DNA of 54,513 nt from Parafilimonas sp. (GCA_019247895.1 JAFBAF010000103.1:1-54513); one strand, 5' to 3'; positions 43,633 through 52,062 are shown, counted from the stretch's first letter. Translations and numbers: made by a program. The notes: generated by a model from the sequence alone, not told the origin.

Positions 43633-44349
43633 TTAAAAATTAGCAAGTACATCGGCAAGGTGTAAGGCTTTCAATGTTGCCTGCTTGTTTTTTATTACTC
43701 CATCAATGTGCATTAAACAACTCATATCAGTGCTGATAATATATTCAGCATTTGTTTGTACTGCATTTGTAACTTTTTGATCACCCATTGCAACACTGAT
43801 GGCTTCAAATTTCACCGCAAAAGTTCCTCCAAAACCGCAACAGGTTTCTACATCATTCATTTCAATTAACTGCAAGCCTTTTACATTATTTAAAAGAATG
43901 CGTGGCTCTTGTTTTAAATTGCATTCACGTAATGCCGCACAGCTATCATGATAAGTTGCAGTTGCATTAAAACTTGCATTAAAATCTGTATAATGTAAAA
44001 CGTTCACTAAAAAATCGCTGAATTCGAAAATGCGGTTTCTTATTTTTTTTACTTCTGTATCGTGCGGAGAATGCCCGAATAGTTTTTCATAATAATTTTT
44101 TACAAAGCCCACACAGCTTGCACTTGGTGCAACTATATACTTATCATCGCTAAAATCTTTCAAAAATTTTTTGCAAACATCTTTTGCTTCACCCCAAAAT
44201 CCTGCATTAAAAGCCGGTTGCCCGCAACATGTTTGATTAGTATTGTATGAAATTGTACATCCTGCTTTTTCCAAAACCTTTATCATGTTAAATCCAACAG
44301 AAGGATATAACTGGTCAACAAAACATGGTATAAAGATTTGAACATTCAT
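43633..44349 (-). CDS. LutA/YkgE-type iron-sulfur protein (lactate utilisation)
   Basis: A 238-residue protein with two CCG domains, the cysteine-rich motif of heterodisulfide-reductase and glycolate-oxidase iron-sulfur subunits: TNQTCCGQPAFNAGF near residue 40 and DVETCCGFGGTFAVK near 165, plus YHDSCAALREC near 133. It matches LutA, a subunit of the LutABC lactate oxidation complex. LutB and LutC are not adjacent here, so either they are elsewhere or the protein has a different partner. It lies between ribH and the Smr gene in a tight minus-strand run. Confidence 0.85.
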   Translation of the reverse strand: MNVQIFIPCFVDQLYPSVGFNMIKVLEKAGCTISYNTNQTCCGQPAFNAGFWGEAKDVCKKFLKDFSDDKYIVAPSASCVGFVKNYYEKLFGHSPHDTEVKKIRNRIFEFSDFLVNVLHYTDFNASFNATATYHDSCAALRECNLKQEPRILLNNVKGLQLIEMNDVETCCGFGGTFAVKFEAISVAMGDQKVTNAVQTNAEYIISTDMSCLMHIDGVIKNKQATLKALHLADVLANF

Positions 44350-44364
44350 ACTCCACTCTGAAAA

Positions 44365-44847
44365 TTATTTTTTCAACTTTCTATTCAATGCGATCATCTT
44401 AATTGCAGTTACAGCCGCTTCCTCGCCTTTATGTCCATGCGCTCCGCCAATGCGTTCTAATGCCTGCTGTTCATCATTCACCGTAAGCACACCAAATATT
44501 GTTGGCGTATTCAATATCATATTTAATGAAACAATGCCATCCGTAACAGCTTTGCATACATAATCAAAATGCGGTGTATCACCCTTGATCACACAACCGA
44601 ACGCAATAAATGCATCTGCTTTTTGCTTGCTGTTTTCTGCATAAGCTTTTACAGCAAAAGGTATTTCAACAGCGCCGGGAACAATCAATGTTTTGCAGGG
44701 AATATTTTGTTGTTTTAAAGTGTTGATCGCACCTTTTTCAAGTTCGTCAACAATGTGTTTGTTCCATTCTGTTTTTACGATAATTACAAAGGCATCCTTT
44801 ATTTGCGGGATGCCTTTGTGCAATGTTTTATTTCCTTGTGAAGCCAT
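44365..44847 (-). CDS. ribH: 6,7-dimethyl-8-ribityllumazine synthase
   Basis: A 160-residue enzyme that condenses 5-amino-6-ribitylaminouracil with 3,4-dihydroxy-2-butanone 4-phosphate in riboflavin synthesis. Typical motifs: VIIVKTEWNKHIVDELEKGA, TLIVPGAVEIPFAVKAYA, FGCVIKGDTPHFDYVCKAVT (with the catalytic His), TPTIFGVLTVNDEQQALERI and GHKGEEAAVTAIKM. Family length and all motifs are intact; it assembles into pentamers or capsids. ATG start at 44847. The stop of the upstream TPR gene is immediately adjacent (44848), so they are co-transcribed. No FMN riboswitch is evident. Confidence 0.96.
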   Translation of the reverse strand: MASQGNKTLHKGIPQIKDAFVIIVKTEWNKHIVDELEKGAINTLKQQNIPCKTLIVPGAVEIPFAVKAYAENSKQKADAFIAFGCVIKGDTPHFDYVCKAVTDGIVSLNMILNTPTIFGVLTVNDEQQALERIGGAHGHKGEEAAVTAIKMIALNRKLKK

Positions 44848-45540
44848 TTATTTAGCACTAAAATCGTTTGGAACAATACTTAAGCGATAAATATATTTAT
44901 CGGCGGAAAAACCTCTTTCAGTATTGGGATAATTTTGTTTCAATTCTTTATATAAATCCAATGCTTCGTTATTCTTGCCTAATGTTTCAAGCTTCAATGC
45001 GGCACGAAACAAATACTCACTGCTCATTGTTGCATCATCAGTAAATTCATGGGCCGCTTTCTTATAATAGTTAACTGCGTCATCGTTCTTATTCAACTCG
45101 CTGTATGCATCGCCTAAAGCACCGTAAGCCATCATCTGGATTTGTTTTGCATCTGTGCTGAAGTCTTTAAGATACTCAACAGCTTTATTAAAATTGCTTG
45201 TTCTTAAATAGCAAAGCCCTGCATAATATTTTGCAAGATTGCCAGGCTTTGTTGATCCGTAATTATTGATAACGTAAATAAAGCCGTGACTAAATTTATC
45301 TCCGTTCAATGCAAGATTTAAAGAATCTTCACGGAAATATTGCTCTGCTTTCCAGATAGCATTTTTAGCTTCTTCTTCTTTTGGAGCAACTATATAATTT
45401 TTGTAACCAAACCAACCTGCTATTAATACAATTACCACAACTATAACTGCGAGTAAAGGTTTTTGATTTTGAGCCCAGAAGCCTTTTGCTTTTAAAAGCA
45501 CATCATCTGTTTTTGCTTCATGCACATGCGTGTCAGCCAT
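44848..45540 (-). CDS. Membrane-anchored TPR protein
   Basis: A 230-residue protein with one N-terminal membrane helix (LLAVIVVVIVLIAGWFGYKN, about 28-47) and a TPR domain on the far side (about 60-220): LAKYYAGLCYLRTSNFNKAV, MAYGALGDAYSELNKNDDAV, SSEYLFRAALKLETLGKNNE and LYKELKQNYPNTERGFSADK. This layout resembles YfgM, which assists protein export, or a BamD-like helper. ATG start at 45540, preceded by a purely AT-rich leader made of repeated AAAAATT units. The stop codon abuts ribH. Confidence 0.78.
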   Translation of the reverse strand: MADTHVHEAKTDDVLLKAKGFWAQNQKPLLAVIVVVIVLIAGWFGYKNYIVAPKEEEAKNAIWKAEQYFREDSLNLALNGDKFSHGFIYVINNYGSTKPGNLAKYYAGLCYLRTSNFNKAVEYLKDFSTDAKQIQMMAYGALGDAYSELNKNDDAVNYYKKAAHEFTDDATMSSEYLFRAALKLETLGKNNEALDLYKELKQNYPNTERGFSADKYIYRLSIVPNDFSAK

Positions 45541-45576
45541 AAAAAATTAAAAATTAAAAAATTAAAAATGCAATTG

Positions 45577-46572
45577 TTAGTCAACGATAAAAGGATAATT
45601 TTTATCTGCGTAAACATCTTTGATCACTTCGCTGTCATTTGGCCAGGGGCTTTCTTCAGCGAACTTTACTGATTCTTCTACAACATTAGCAATGCGATCG
45701 TAAATTGCTTTTATTTCATTATCGGTGGCAAAATTATTTTCTTTGATCGTTTTTAAAATAAGTGCTATCGGATCTTTACCTCTATATTCTTCCAGTTCTT
45801 CTTTGGTTCTGTATTTTCCCGGGTCTGAAATTGAATGTCCTTTGTAGCGATACGTTTTCATTTCAAGCAATGTTGGGCCACCTTTTTCTCTGGCACGCTT
45901 TACAGCTCTTGCAATAGCATCGTGAACAGCTTCTGCACTCATGCCGTCAACTTTATCGCCTGGCATTTCATACGCATCAGCTAACTTATAAATATCTACT
46001 ACGTTTGATGTACGTTCAACAGATGTACCCATCGCGTAATTATTATTCTCGCAAATAAAAACCACCGGAATTTTCCAAAGCATTGCAAGATTAAATGTTT
46101 CATGTAAAACGCCCTGCCTTGCCGCACCATCACCAAAAAAGCAAAGCACAACATTATCGGTACCTTTATAATCTTCGGCAAAAGCAATCCCGGCAGCTAC
46201 ACCGATTTGTCCACCCACAATACCATGGCCGCCATAAAAAAAATGTTCTTTACTAAAGAAGTGCATACTACCGCCTTTGCCTTTTGCAAGACCGGTTGCC
46301 TTTCCGTACAATTCAGCCATGCAGGCGTTAGCGCTGGCGCCTTTTGCCAAAGCCAGGCCATGATCGCGGTAAGCCGTAATATAAATATCTTCCTGGCGGG
46401 TAGCTGTCATACATCCTGCAGCTATAGCTTCCTGGCCCACGTAGGCATGAAAAAATCCGCGGATCTTTCCAGCCATCTTATACATTTCTTCCGCTTTTAA
46501 CTCAAACTGGCGAATGAGCTGCATCAATTCGTACCAATATAAATAGGTTTCTTTTGTAAATTTTACCGCCAC
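45577..46572 (-). CDS. pdhA: Pyruvate dehydrogenase E1 component, alpha subunit
   Basis: A 331-residue TPP-dependent subunit that, with PdhB, decarboxylates pyruvate and acetylates the E2 lipoyl group. Seen: YVGQEAIAAGCMTATRQED, YRDHGLALAKG, KGGSMHFFS, the TPP motif FFGDGAARQGVLHETFNLAM followed by IPVVFICENNNYAMGT, and the phosphorylation-loop-like TYRYKGHSISDPGKYRTKEE. The gene starts with GTG at 46572 (MAVKFTKETYLYWYELMQ); no in-frame ATG is near. The beta subunit is not in the window. It is divergent from ccmB, and its promoter -7 box lies in one arm of a 16-bp inverted repeat. Confidence 0.93.
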   Translation of the reverse strand: MAVKFTKETYLYWYELMQLIRQFELKAEEMYKMAGKIRGFFHAYVGQEAIAAGCMTATRQEDIYITAYRDHGLALAKGASANACMAELYGKATGLAKGKGGSMHFFSKEHFFYGGHGIVGGQIGVAAGIAFAEDYKGTDNVVLCFFGDGAARQGVLHETFNLAMLWKIPVVFICENNNYAMGTSVERTSNVVDIYKLADAYEMPGDKVDGMSAEAVHDAIARAVKRAREKGGPTLLEMKTYRYKGHSISDPGKYRTKEELEEYRGKDPIALILKTIKENNFATDNEIKAIYDRIANVVEESVKFAEESPWPNDSEVIKDVYADKNYPFIVD

Positions 46573-46581
46573 AGCTAAAAT

Positions 46582-46680
46582 TTGAGCCGCAAATATAAGT
46601 GCAAAACAAGTTTGCTAACTATGTGAAATTGTAAAAAGCGATAAATACTGCTGTTATTTGCAAATATATTTGCGGCTCAA
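46582..46680. promoter_or_regulatory. Divergent pdhA/ccmB promoters inside a perfect 16-bp inverted repeat
   Basis: TTGAGCCGCAAATATA at 46582-46597 is the exact reverse complement of TATATTTGCGGCTCAA at 46665-46680. Each arm reads TATATTTGC outwards, a full match to the -7 consensus TAnnTTTG, once towards pdhA and once towards ccmB. No clear -33 box was found for either. For ccmB the start codon begins on the last base of the arm, so the transcript would have almost no leader. Confidence 0.65.
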
Positions 46681-47342
46681 TGGATTTTTCCTTAAAACAA
46701 ATACTGGCATTGGTAAAAAAAGATATTCTGCTTGAAACAAGACAGCAATATACTTTCTATGGTGTTTTATTGTATGTAGCGTCAACTGTGTTTATTGTGT
46801 ATTTAACCGCTGGCAATGTTGAAACACAAACATGGAGCGCTTTGTTTTGGATAGTGCAATTGTTTGTTTCAGTGAACGCAGTTGCGAAAAGTTTTTTACA
46901 GGATAGCCGCAGCCGGATGTTGTATTATTATACTATTTCAGGTGCGGTTAATTATATTATTTCCAAGATAATATTTAATACGCTGTTGATGCTGCTAATG
47001 AGTTTTTTAACCTTGCTCATTTTTATTTTACTGCTCGGCAACCCTGTTATTTATTTTTTTGAGTTTGTTTTGATAAGTTTTCTTGGTGGCGTTGGGTTAA
47101 GCCTTGTATTTACTTTTTTGGCGGCAATTGCAGCGAAAGCACAACAACAATCTGCACTTATGGCAATCATGGGATTTCCGGTTGTTGTGCCTCAGCTTCT
47201 GTTACTTGGAAAAATTTCCTCTAAAGCATTCAGCGATGCGTTGCAAAGCGGCTTGTGGCAAATGATTTTGCTTTTAATTGCGCTTGATGTTTTAATAATA
47301 TTGCTTTCAATAATCCTTTTTCCATTTTTGTGGAAGGATTAA
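46680..47342 (+). CDS. ccmB: Heme exporter protein CcmB
   Basis: A 220-residue polytopic membrane subunit of the CcmABC heme-handling ABC transporter used in cytochrome c maturation (system I). Six hydrophobic segments fit the family. The typical CcmB opening is present (LKQILALVKKDILLETRQQY), with VQLFVSVNAVAKSFLQDSRS and FLGGVGLSLVFTFLAAIAAK. The ATPase subunit CcmA is not in the window. The ATG at 46680 coincides with the end of a promoter -7 region, so the mRNA is probably leaderless. The other ccm genes (ccmC, ccmD) lie 4 kb further on the same strand. Confidence 0.9.
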   Translation: MDFSLKQILALVKKDILLETRQQYTFYGVLLYVASTVFIVYLTAGNVETQTWSALFWIVQLFVSVNAVAKSFLQDSRSRMLYYYTISGAVNYIISKIIFNTLLMLLMSFLTLLIFILLLGNPVIYFFEFVLISFLGGVGLSLVFTFLAAIAAKAQQQSALMAIMGFPVVVPQLLLLGKISSKAFSDALQSGLWQMILLLIALDVLIILLSIILFPFLWKD

Positions 47343-47348
47343 ATGAAA

Positions 47349-47381
47349 AAGGCCCCGAAGCTTAAAAAACTTCGAGGCCTT
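47349..47381 (-). terminator. Terminator between ccmB and the T9SS gene
   Basis: AAGGCC, mismatch, CGAAG, nine-base loop, CTTCG, mismatch, GGCCTT (stem of 12 with one mismatch). On the minus strand it is followed by TTTTTC, so it best serves the T9SS gene ending at 47399; it may also end ccmB transcription. Confidence 0.7.
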
Positions 47382-47398
47382 ACAAAATAATTCACCGG

Positions 47399-49063
47399 TT
47401 AATTCTTTACAAACTTCTTTGTAAAGCTGCTTGAGCCGCTTTGCAGCACAGCATAATAAATACCGGATAATTGCGCAGAAAGATCAAGGTCAACATTTCC
47501 GTTTGGTTGCGTTAGAATTTGCTGACTAATCATTTTTCCGCTATTTGTATAAACCGAAATAGATATGTTTTGAGTTACAGGCGCATTGTATTTTATATGC
47601 AATACATCTTTTACAGGATTAGGGCTAACATCAAATGATACCTGTGTTTTAAAATTTTGAGTTTTTGCATCTGCGATAACAGGTTCACTTGTTTGTACTT
47701 GAGCAATTGGGCCTGCTGGGCTTACTTTAAATACCCAATAATCGCTATTGCCGGTATTTCCGATTGTATTAACAGCTTTATCCCCGCTTTTAGGAGAGTA
47801 AGAGCTACCTCCAAGAAGGTATTCTGTTTTACCAGAAGCTTCATAATCTACAAGTAAGTCATCCGCGCTTCCGCCCCAGTCACTTTGGTCAAGTAACTTT
47901 CCGCTCTTATCAAGCGTTAAGTTCCAGAAATCGTAGCCGCCTTTTGAATCGCTTGTTTTATCGCCTGAGATATTGGAATTAGAATAACCACCTACTAAAT
48001 AATTTCCTTTTGTATATTTTATTGAAGTAACATAATCAGCGCCCACACCACCATATGTTTTATCCCATAGAACATTGCCGGTGTTATCAATCTTTACTAT
48101 CCAATAATCTGTAATGCCTTTACAATTTTTTGATTTATTAAAAGATGCCGGGGAATTAGAATATCCACCCAAAACATATCCAACATTACCAACAAGATCA
48201 ATCGATGTTAAATAATCTGACAGGCTGCCGCCTATAGTCTTGTCCCACTGTTCGCGGCCTAATGAATCAAGTTTTACAACCCAGTAATCACCATTTCCAA
48301 AAAAATCTTCTGACTTATGGCCATATTTCGGTGAATACGAAGTACCGCCAAGAATAATGCCCCCATCTTTAGTTATTTTTGCTGTTGCAAGCGCATCACG
48401 ATTTTTGCTTCCATAAGTACTGTCATAAATTACAACACCACTTTTTTTGTTCAGCTTTACAATCCAATAGTCTGGCCACAAACTTGAACCTTCATTTGGA
48501 AGGGATTTGTCATTTCCCAATGTTGAATTGGATGAACCACATAAAAAGTACCCGGACGAAGACTCTAATACTGTTACTAACTTTTCAAATTGAATTCCAC
48601 CAACTGTATTGTCCCATATTTTATTACCAAGTTTATCCAGTTTTAGCGCCCAATAGTCAAAGCTCTCGTTAATAGCATCTTCTGTTTTTATACCAGAGGC
48701 GGGTGAGATAGATGAGCCTGCAACTAAAAAGCCGCTGTCTTGTGTTTGAATTATGGTAGGATTTAAATCCCTGTCACTTCCGCCATATGTTTTTGCCCAT
48801 TGCGTTAAACCTGTTTTACCGATTTTTACAATCCAAAAATCATATGAATCATTTATAGAGTTTTGTGTTTTATCACCGGAAATATTTGAATTAGAATAAC
48901 CGCATAGTACCATTCCGCCATCTGAAGTTTGTACCATGCCGGTAAGCTTATCAGTATTACTTCCTCCTATAGTCCGTTGCCAGGAAATTGTATTATTCTG
49001 GCTAAAGCAAGAAAGGGTTATTCCTGAAAAAAATAAGTAAAGTATGTATTTCAATTTCATCAT
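47399..49063 (-). CDS. Seven-repeat secreted protein with T9SS sorting domain
   Basis: A 554-residue exported protein (signal peptide ending SCFSQ). Seven internal repeats of about 58-65 residues each contain a DGG or similar turn, GGYSNS or GSSYSP, a GDKT-type loop, and end DYWVVKLDSLGR-like (for example YDFWIVKIGKTGLTQWAKTY, DYWIVKIDNTGNVLWDKTYG). This number and spacing suggest a seven-bladed beta propeller. The last 85 residues (VSFDVSPNPVKDVLHIKYNA, then ISISVYTNSGKMISQQ, FTKKFVKN) are a type A T9SS sorting domain, so the protein is secreted or surface-anchored. Its ligand is unknown. It belongs to the minus-strand island within the ccm genes. Confidence 0.86.
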   Translation of the reverse strand: MMKLKYILYLFFSGITLSCFSQNNTISWQRTIGGSNTDKLTGMVQTSDGGMVLCGYSNSNISGDKTQNSINDSYDFWIVKIGKTGLTQWAKTYGGSDRDLNPTIIQTQDSGFLVAGSSISPASGIKTEDAINESFDYWALKLDKLGNKIWDNTVGGIQFEKLVTVLESSSGYFLCGSSNSTLGNDKSLPNEGSSLWPDYWIVKLNKKSGVVIYDSTYGSKNRDALATAKITKDGGIILGGTSYSPKYGHKSEDFFGNGDYWVVKLDSLGREQWDKTIGGSLSDYLTSIDLVGNVGYVLGGYSNSPASFNKSKNCKGITDYWIVKIDNTGNVLWDKTYGGVGADYVTSIKYTKGNYLVGGYSNSNISGDKTSDSKGGYDFWNLTLDKSGKLLDQSDWGGSADDLLVDYEASGKTEYLLGGSSYSPKSGDKAVNTIGNTGNSDYWVFKVSPAGPIAQVQTSEPVIADAKTQNFKTQVSFDVSPNPVKDVLHIKYNAPVTQNISISVYTNSGKMISQQILTQPNGNVDLDLSAQLSGIYYAVLQSGSSSFTKKFVKN

Positions 49064-49086
49064 AAAAATTTTATGTTGTTATATCT

Positions 49087-50103
49087 CTAAAATTCCCCGT
49101 TAAATTGCGGACATGTAGGTGTATAATATTGATAATGCCCGCTGTATGGTGTGCCTTGCAGTATATTTTTAAAGAAACATGCTATGTTTTGCATACAAAA
49201 TTCATCATCATAGGCAGGATGATTAGCACCGGGCAATTCGTAATAAACAGAAGGCGTTTTTTCAAGCAACAGCCGTGCATAAATTCCAGCGCCGGCATAA
49301 ATCTGCGGAGCATAATTTGTACAACCAAAGAAATATCCCACACTATCAGGCAGGCCGGAATCTTCGTCACCTTTAAATAAGATAGTTGGATAAGAACGGT
49401 AATTTGTGTCAATCACTTTATCAGAAAACACAGAACCCCACATAGCGCCAATGCCTTTTAATTTATAATCGCTGGGCAACATATTTCCTGAAGAATCCAC
49501 ACTACCTAACAATTTATATTCTCTTGGAAAATATATTTTTGCAATAGAATCATTTGTGTAAGCACTGTTTAAAACAAGTGATGCACCGGCGCTTGAACCA
49601 GCATAGAACATCGCATTTACATTCATATTGTAATCTGCACCATGTGCCTTTATAAACCGCAAACAAGCATTACCATCCTGAATGCCACGATACACAGCAT
49701 TGAAAAGGGTGGTTGTATCTGCTGTGCATTGATGAGGGTTATTTTTTATATAACCTGTCCTGTAATCAAAGGCCACCACAATAAAGCCATAATCTGCAAG
49801 CAGATCAGATAAAGATGAAACATTTGACTTATTACCGCCGGTAAAACCACCTGCATGGCAAAACAAAACAACAGGATATTTTTTATCAGAAGTTGCACCG
49901 GTAGGATAATAAATATCCATAGACAAACTATCCACCGGGCGGCCTTGCCAGTCACTTAAATTCCAGGCAAACTCAACATCTTTTAAATCTGTCAATTCAT
50001 GCGGGGCTGCAGCAACAGGCGTTGGCGGAACAGAAAGATTTTTTTGATGCAGAAAGGAAAAAGTAAAAATAAGAGGTAGTAAACTGAGCGTAAAAGTTTT
50101 CAC
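49087..50103 (-). CDS. Exported alpha/beta-hydrolase (esterase-like), copy 1
   Basis: A 338-residue protein with a signal peptide (start GTG at 50103: MKTFTLSLLPLIFTFSFL). The alpha/beta-hydrolase fold is recognisable: LSMDIYYPTGATSDKKYPVV, the oxyanion region LFCHAGGFTGGNK, the nucleophile elbow YAGSSAGASLVL, an Asp near GDEDSGLPDS and a His in PGANHPAYDDEF. It resembles the bacterial carboxylesterase or hormone-sensitive lipase branch (HGG-type, here HAGG). The protein ends YTPTCPQFNGEF; no T9SS domain is seen. It is a tandem paralogue of the next gene on the same strand. The substrate is unknown. Confidence 0.82.
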   Translation of the reverse strand: MKTFTLSLLPLIFTFSFLHQKNLSVPPTPVAAAPHELTDLKDVEFAWNLSDWQGRPVDSLSMDIYYPTGATSDKKYPVVLFCHAGGFTGGNKSNVSSLSDLLADYGFIVVAFDYRTGYIKNNPHQCTADTTTLFNAVYRGIQDGNACLRFIKAHGADYNMNVNAMFYAGSSAGASLVLNSAYTNDSIAKIYFPREYKLLGSVDSSGNMLPSDYKLKGIGAMWGSVFSDKVIDTNYRSYPTILFKGDEDSGLPDSVGYFFGCTNYAPQIYAGAGIYARLLLEKTPSVYYELPGANHPAYDDEFCMQNIACFFKNILQGTPYSGHYQYYTPTCPQFNGEF

Positions 50104-50222
50104 TGCAATAATTTAAGTTTCAAAAATAGCGTTTAATTCAATTTTATACGTGCTGCAAATCAATTTAGTAGGCTTCTTATGAAGATTAATGTGCCTGTGC
50201 ACTATTTTATTCAGCCATTAAT

Positions 50223-51233
50223 TTAATATTGTTCGCCATTGAATTGCGGGCAACTCGGTATATAATTATTATATTTTCCCGAATAAGGGTTTTTTAAAAA
50301 TAAATTCCTGAAAAAACATGCGATGTTTTCTATACAAAATTCTTCATCATAAGCACCATGACCGGCGTGGGCAAGTAAATAATACACAGCAGGTGTTTGT
50401 TGATTTTGAAGTCGGTCATAAATAGCAACGCCGGAAAAAATCACCCGGGAGCCGGGACAACTAAACATAAGGCCAGCACTATCAGGTACAGTCACATCAT
50501 CATCACCTCTAAAATACATAGTTGGAAAAGAGCGATAATTTTTATTGATCATTTTATCCGACATTATAGTTCCCCACATTCCGCCTATGCCTTTTAATCT
50601 ATAATTATTTGGCAATGTATTGCCAGAAGCATCTACACTACCTAATGATTTCAGCTGATCGTGAAAATAAATATTGGCAACAGAATCATTTGTATAAGCA
50701 GTGTTTAATGCAAGTGTGCATCCGGCACTATTGCCGGCAATAAATAATTGATTAGTATCAATATTATATTGATTGGCATTTGCCTTTATGTATCTTAAAC
50801 AGGCTTTGCAATCCTGCATCCCGCGATAGATTGCGTTAATAAGTGTGGCAGTATCACTGGTACAATCTGCCGAGCCATCGCGATTGTAACCTGTTCTGTA
50901 ATCAGGCGAAATAACTATATAACCGTAATCTGCCAGTTCATCACACATAGACGATTCGTTTGTTTTATTACCTCCCGTAAAATCACCTGCATGAATAAGC
51001 ATAACTGTAGGATAATTTTTATTCGATGTTGCCCCGGTTGGATAATAAACGTCCATAGAAAGACTATCTACTTTTTTTCCTAACCAGTCGCGAAGATTCC
51101 ATGCAAAAGGGATGTCCTTAATGTCAGTTAATTCATGTGATTTTGTAATTAGATGTTGCGGCGCATTGCTATATACACCTGCGAAAGAAAGAAAATAGAA
51201 AGTTGGCAGCAGTGTGAGTATAAAATATTTCAC
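50223..51233 (-). CDS. Exported alpha/beta-hydrolase (esterase-like), copy 2
   Basis: A 336-residue close relative of the downstream hydrolase, with the same layout: signal peptide, DIPFAWNLRDWLGKKVDSLS, VMLIHAGDFTGGNK, the nucleophile elbow IAGNSAGCTLAL, GDDDVTVPDS and HAGHGAYDEEF, ending YIPSCPQFNGEQY. The HAGG oxyanion motif of copy 1 is HAGD here, which might alter activity. The start is GTG at 51233. Copy 2 and copy 1 are separated by 119 bp and share most framework residues, so they probably arose by tandem duplication. First gene of the minus-strand island. Confidence 0.82.
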   Translation of the reverse strand: MKYFILTLLPTFYFLSFAGVYSNAPQHLITKSHELTDIKDIPFAWNLRDWLGKKVDSLSMDVYYPTGATSNKNYPTVMLIHAGDFTGGNKTNESSMCDELADYGYIVISPDYRTGYNRDGSADCTSDTATLINAIYRGMQDCKACLRYIKANANQYNIDTNQLFIAGNSAGCTLALNTAYTNDSVANIYFHDQLKSLGSVDASGNTLPNNYRLKGIGGMWGTIMSDKMINKNYRSFPTMYFRGDDDVTVPDSAGLMFSCPGSRVIFSGVAIYDRLQNQQTPAVYYLLAHAGHGAYDEEFCIENIACFFRNLFLKNPYSGKYNNYIPSCPQFNGEQY

Positions 51234-51379
51234 AGTTAAGCTTTCAAGGTTGGGAAATGCTTGCTATAACAAAGTAAAATCAATTTTTGATTGCAGTTAT
51301 GTTTTTTATTAATGTTTTGATCTTTAGTTCCCCTAATTTTGCGCCGCATTATTGTTTGCTGTAATTCAATACGTAATAA

Positions 51380-52060
51380 ATGCTACAAAGGTCATGGTGG
51401 AAAATATTATGTTTCATTTTACTGATGTACACATGCACCATGGGTTTTCTTGTAAAAGTTCCCGTATTAGATGAACGCATGCAACAAAGCGTGAGAAATC
51501 TATTCTTTCACGTGCCGATGTGGTTTTGCATGCAAACCTTGTTTACAGTTTCTGTAATTTATGCAATAAGATATTTGAATAAGCCGATGATAAAATACGA
51601 TACTTATTCAACTGAATTTGCACGAACAGGAATTGTATTTGGTATTTTAGGTTTAATAACCGGCGCCATCTGGGCAAAATATCAATGGGGTGCAGCGTGG
51701 AGCGGCGATCCTAAACAAAACGGAGCCGCTATTGCATTGCTTATTTACCTCGCTTATTTTGTTTTACGCGGTTCAGTAACTGATGAAAGCAAACGCGGAA
51801 GATTAAGTGCCGTATATAATATTTTTGCTTTTGCAATGCTTTTTCCAACAATATGGATATTACCAAGAATGACAGAGTCATTGCATCCCGGCGGAAAGGG
51901 AAGTGAAGGTAACCCTGGCTTAAATCCAAACGATACTTCACCGGAAATGGAAATGGTTTTTTTGCCCGCAATTATAGGCTGGATATTGCTCGGCGTTTGG
52001 ATCTCAACATTATTTGTGCGCTTTCGTATGTATAAAGAACGATTGCTTGAAATGAATTAA
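51380..52060 (+). CDS. ccmC: CcmC/CcsA-family heme-handling protein
   Basis: A 226-residue inner-membrane protein with six hydrophobic segments that presents heme for cytochrome c assembly. The flanking family features are present (RNLFFHVPMWFCMQTLFTVS with the axial-type His, GLITGAIWAKYQWGAAWSGD, IYLAYFVLRGSV, and RMTESLHPGG with a second His). The Trp-rich motif, normally WGxxWxWDxxxT, reads WGAAWSGDPKQNGA. This deviation may be usual for the Bacteroidota branch. The ATG at 51380 has TAATTTTGC, a good -7 box, at 51334-51342. ccmD follows 2 bp after the stop. Confidence 0.9.
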   Translation: MLQRSWWKILCFILLMYTCTMGFLVKVPVLDERMQQSVRNLFFHVPMWFCMQTLFTVSVIYAIRYLNKPMIKYDTYSTEFARTGIVFGILGLITGAIWAKYQWGAAWSGDPKQNGAAIALLIYLAYFVLRGSVTDESKRGRLSAVYNIFAFAMLFPTIWILPRMTESLHPGGKGSEGNPGLNPNDTSPEMEMVFLPAIIGWILLGVWISTLFVRFRMYKERLLEMN

Positions 52061-52062
52061 CA

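Noticed and set aside
44848-45540. FMN riboswitch upstream of ribH
   Set aside because: ribH abuts the TPR gene without a gap, and no structured RFN-type element is visible upstream of the run.
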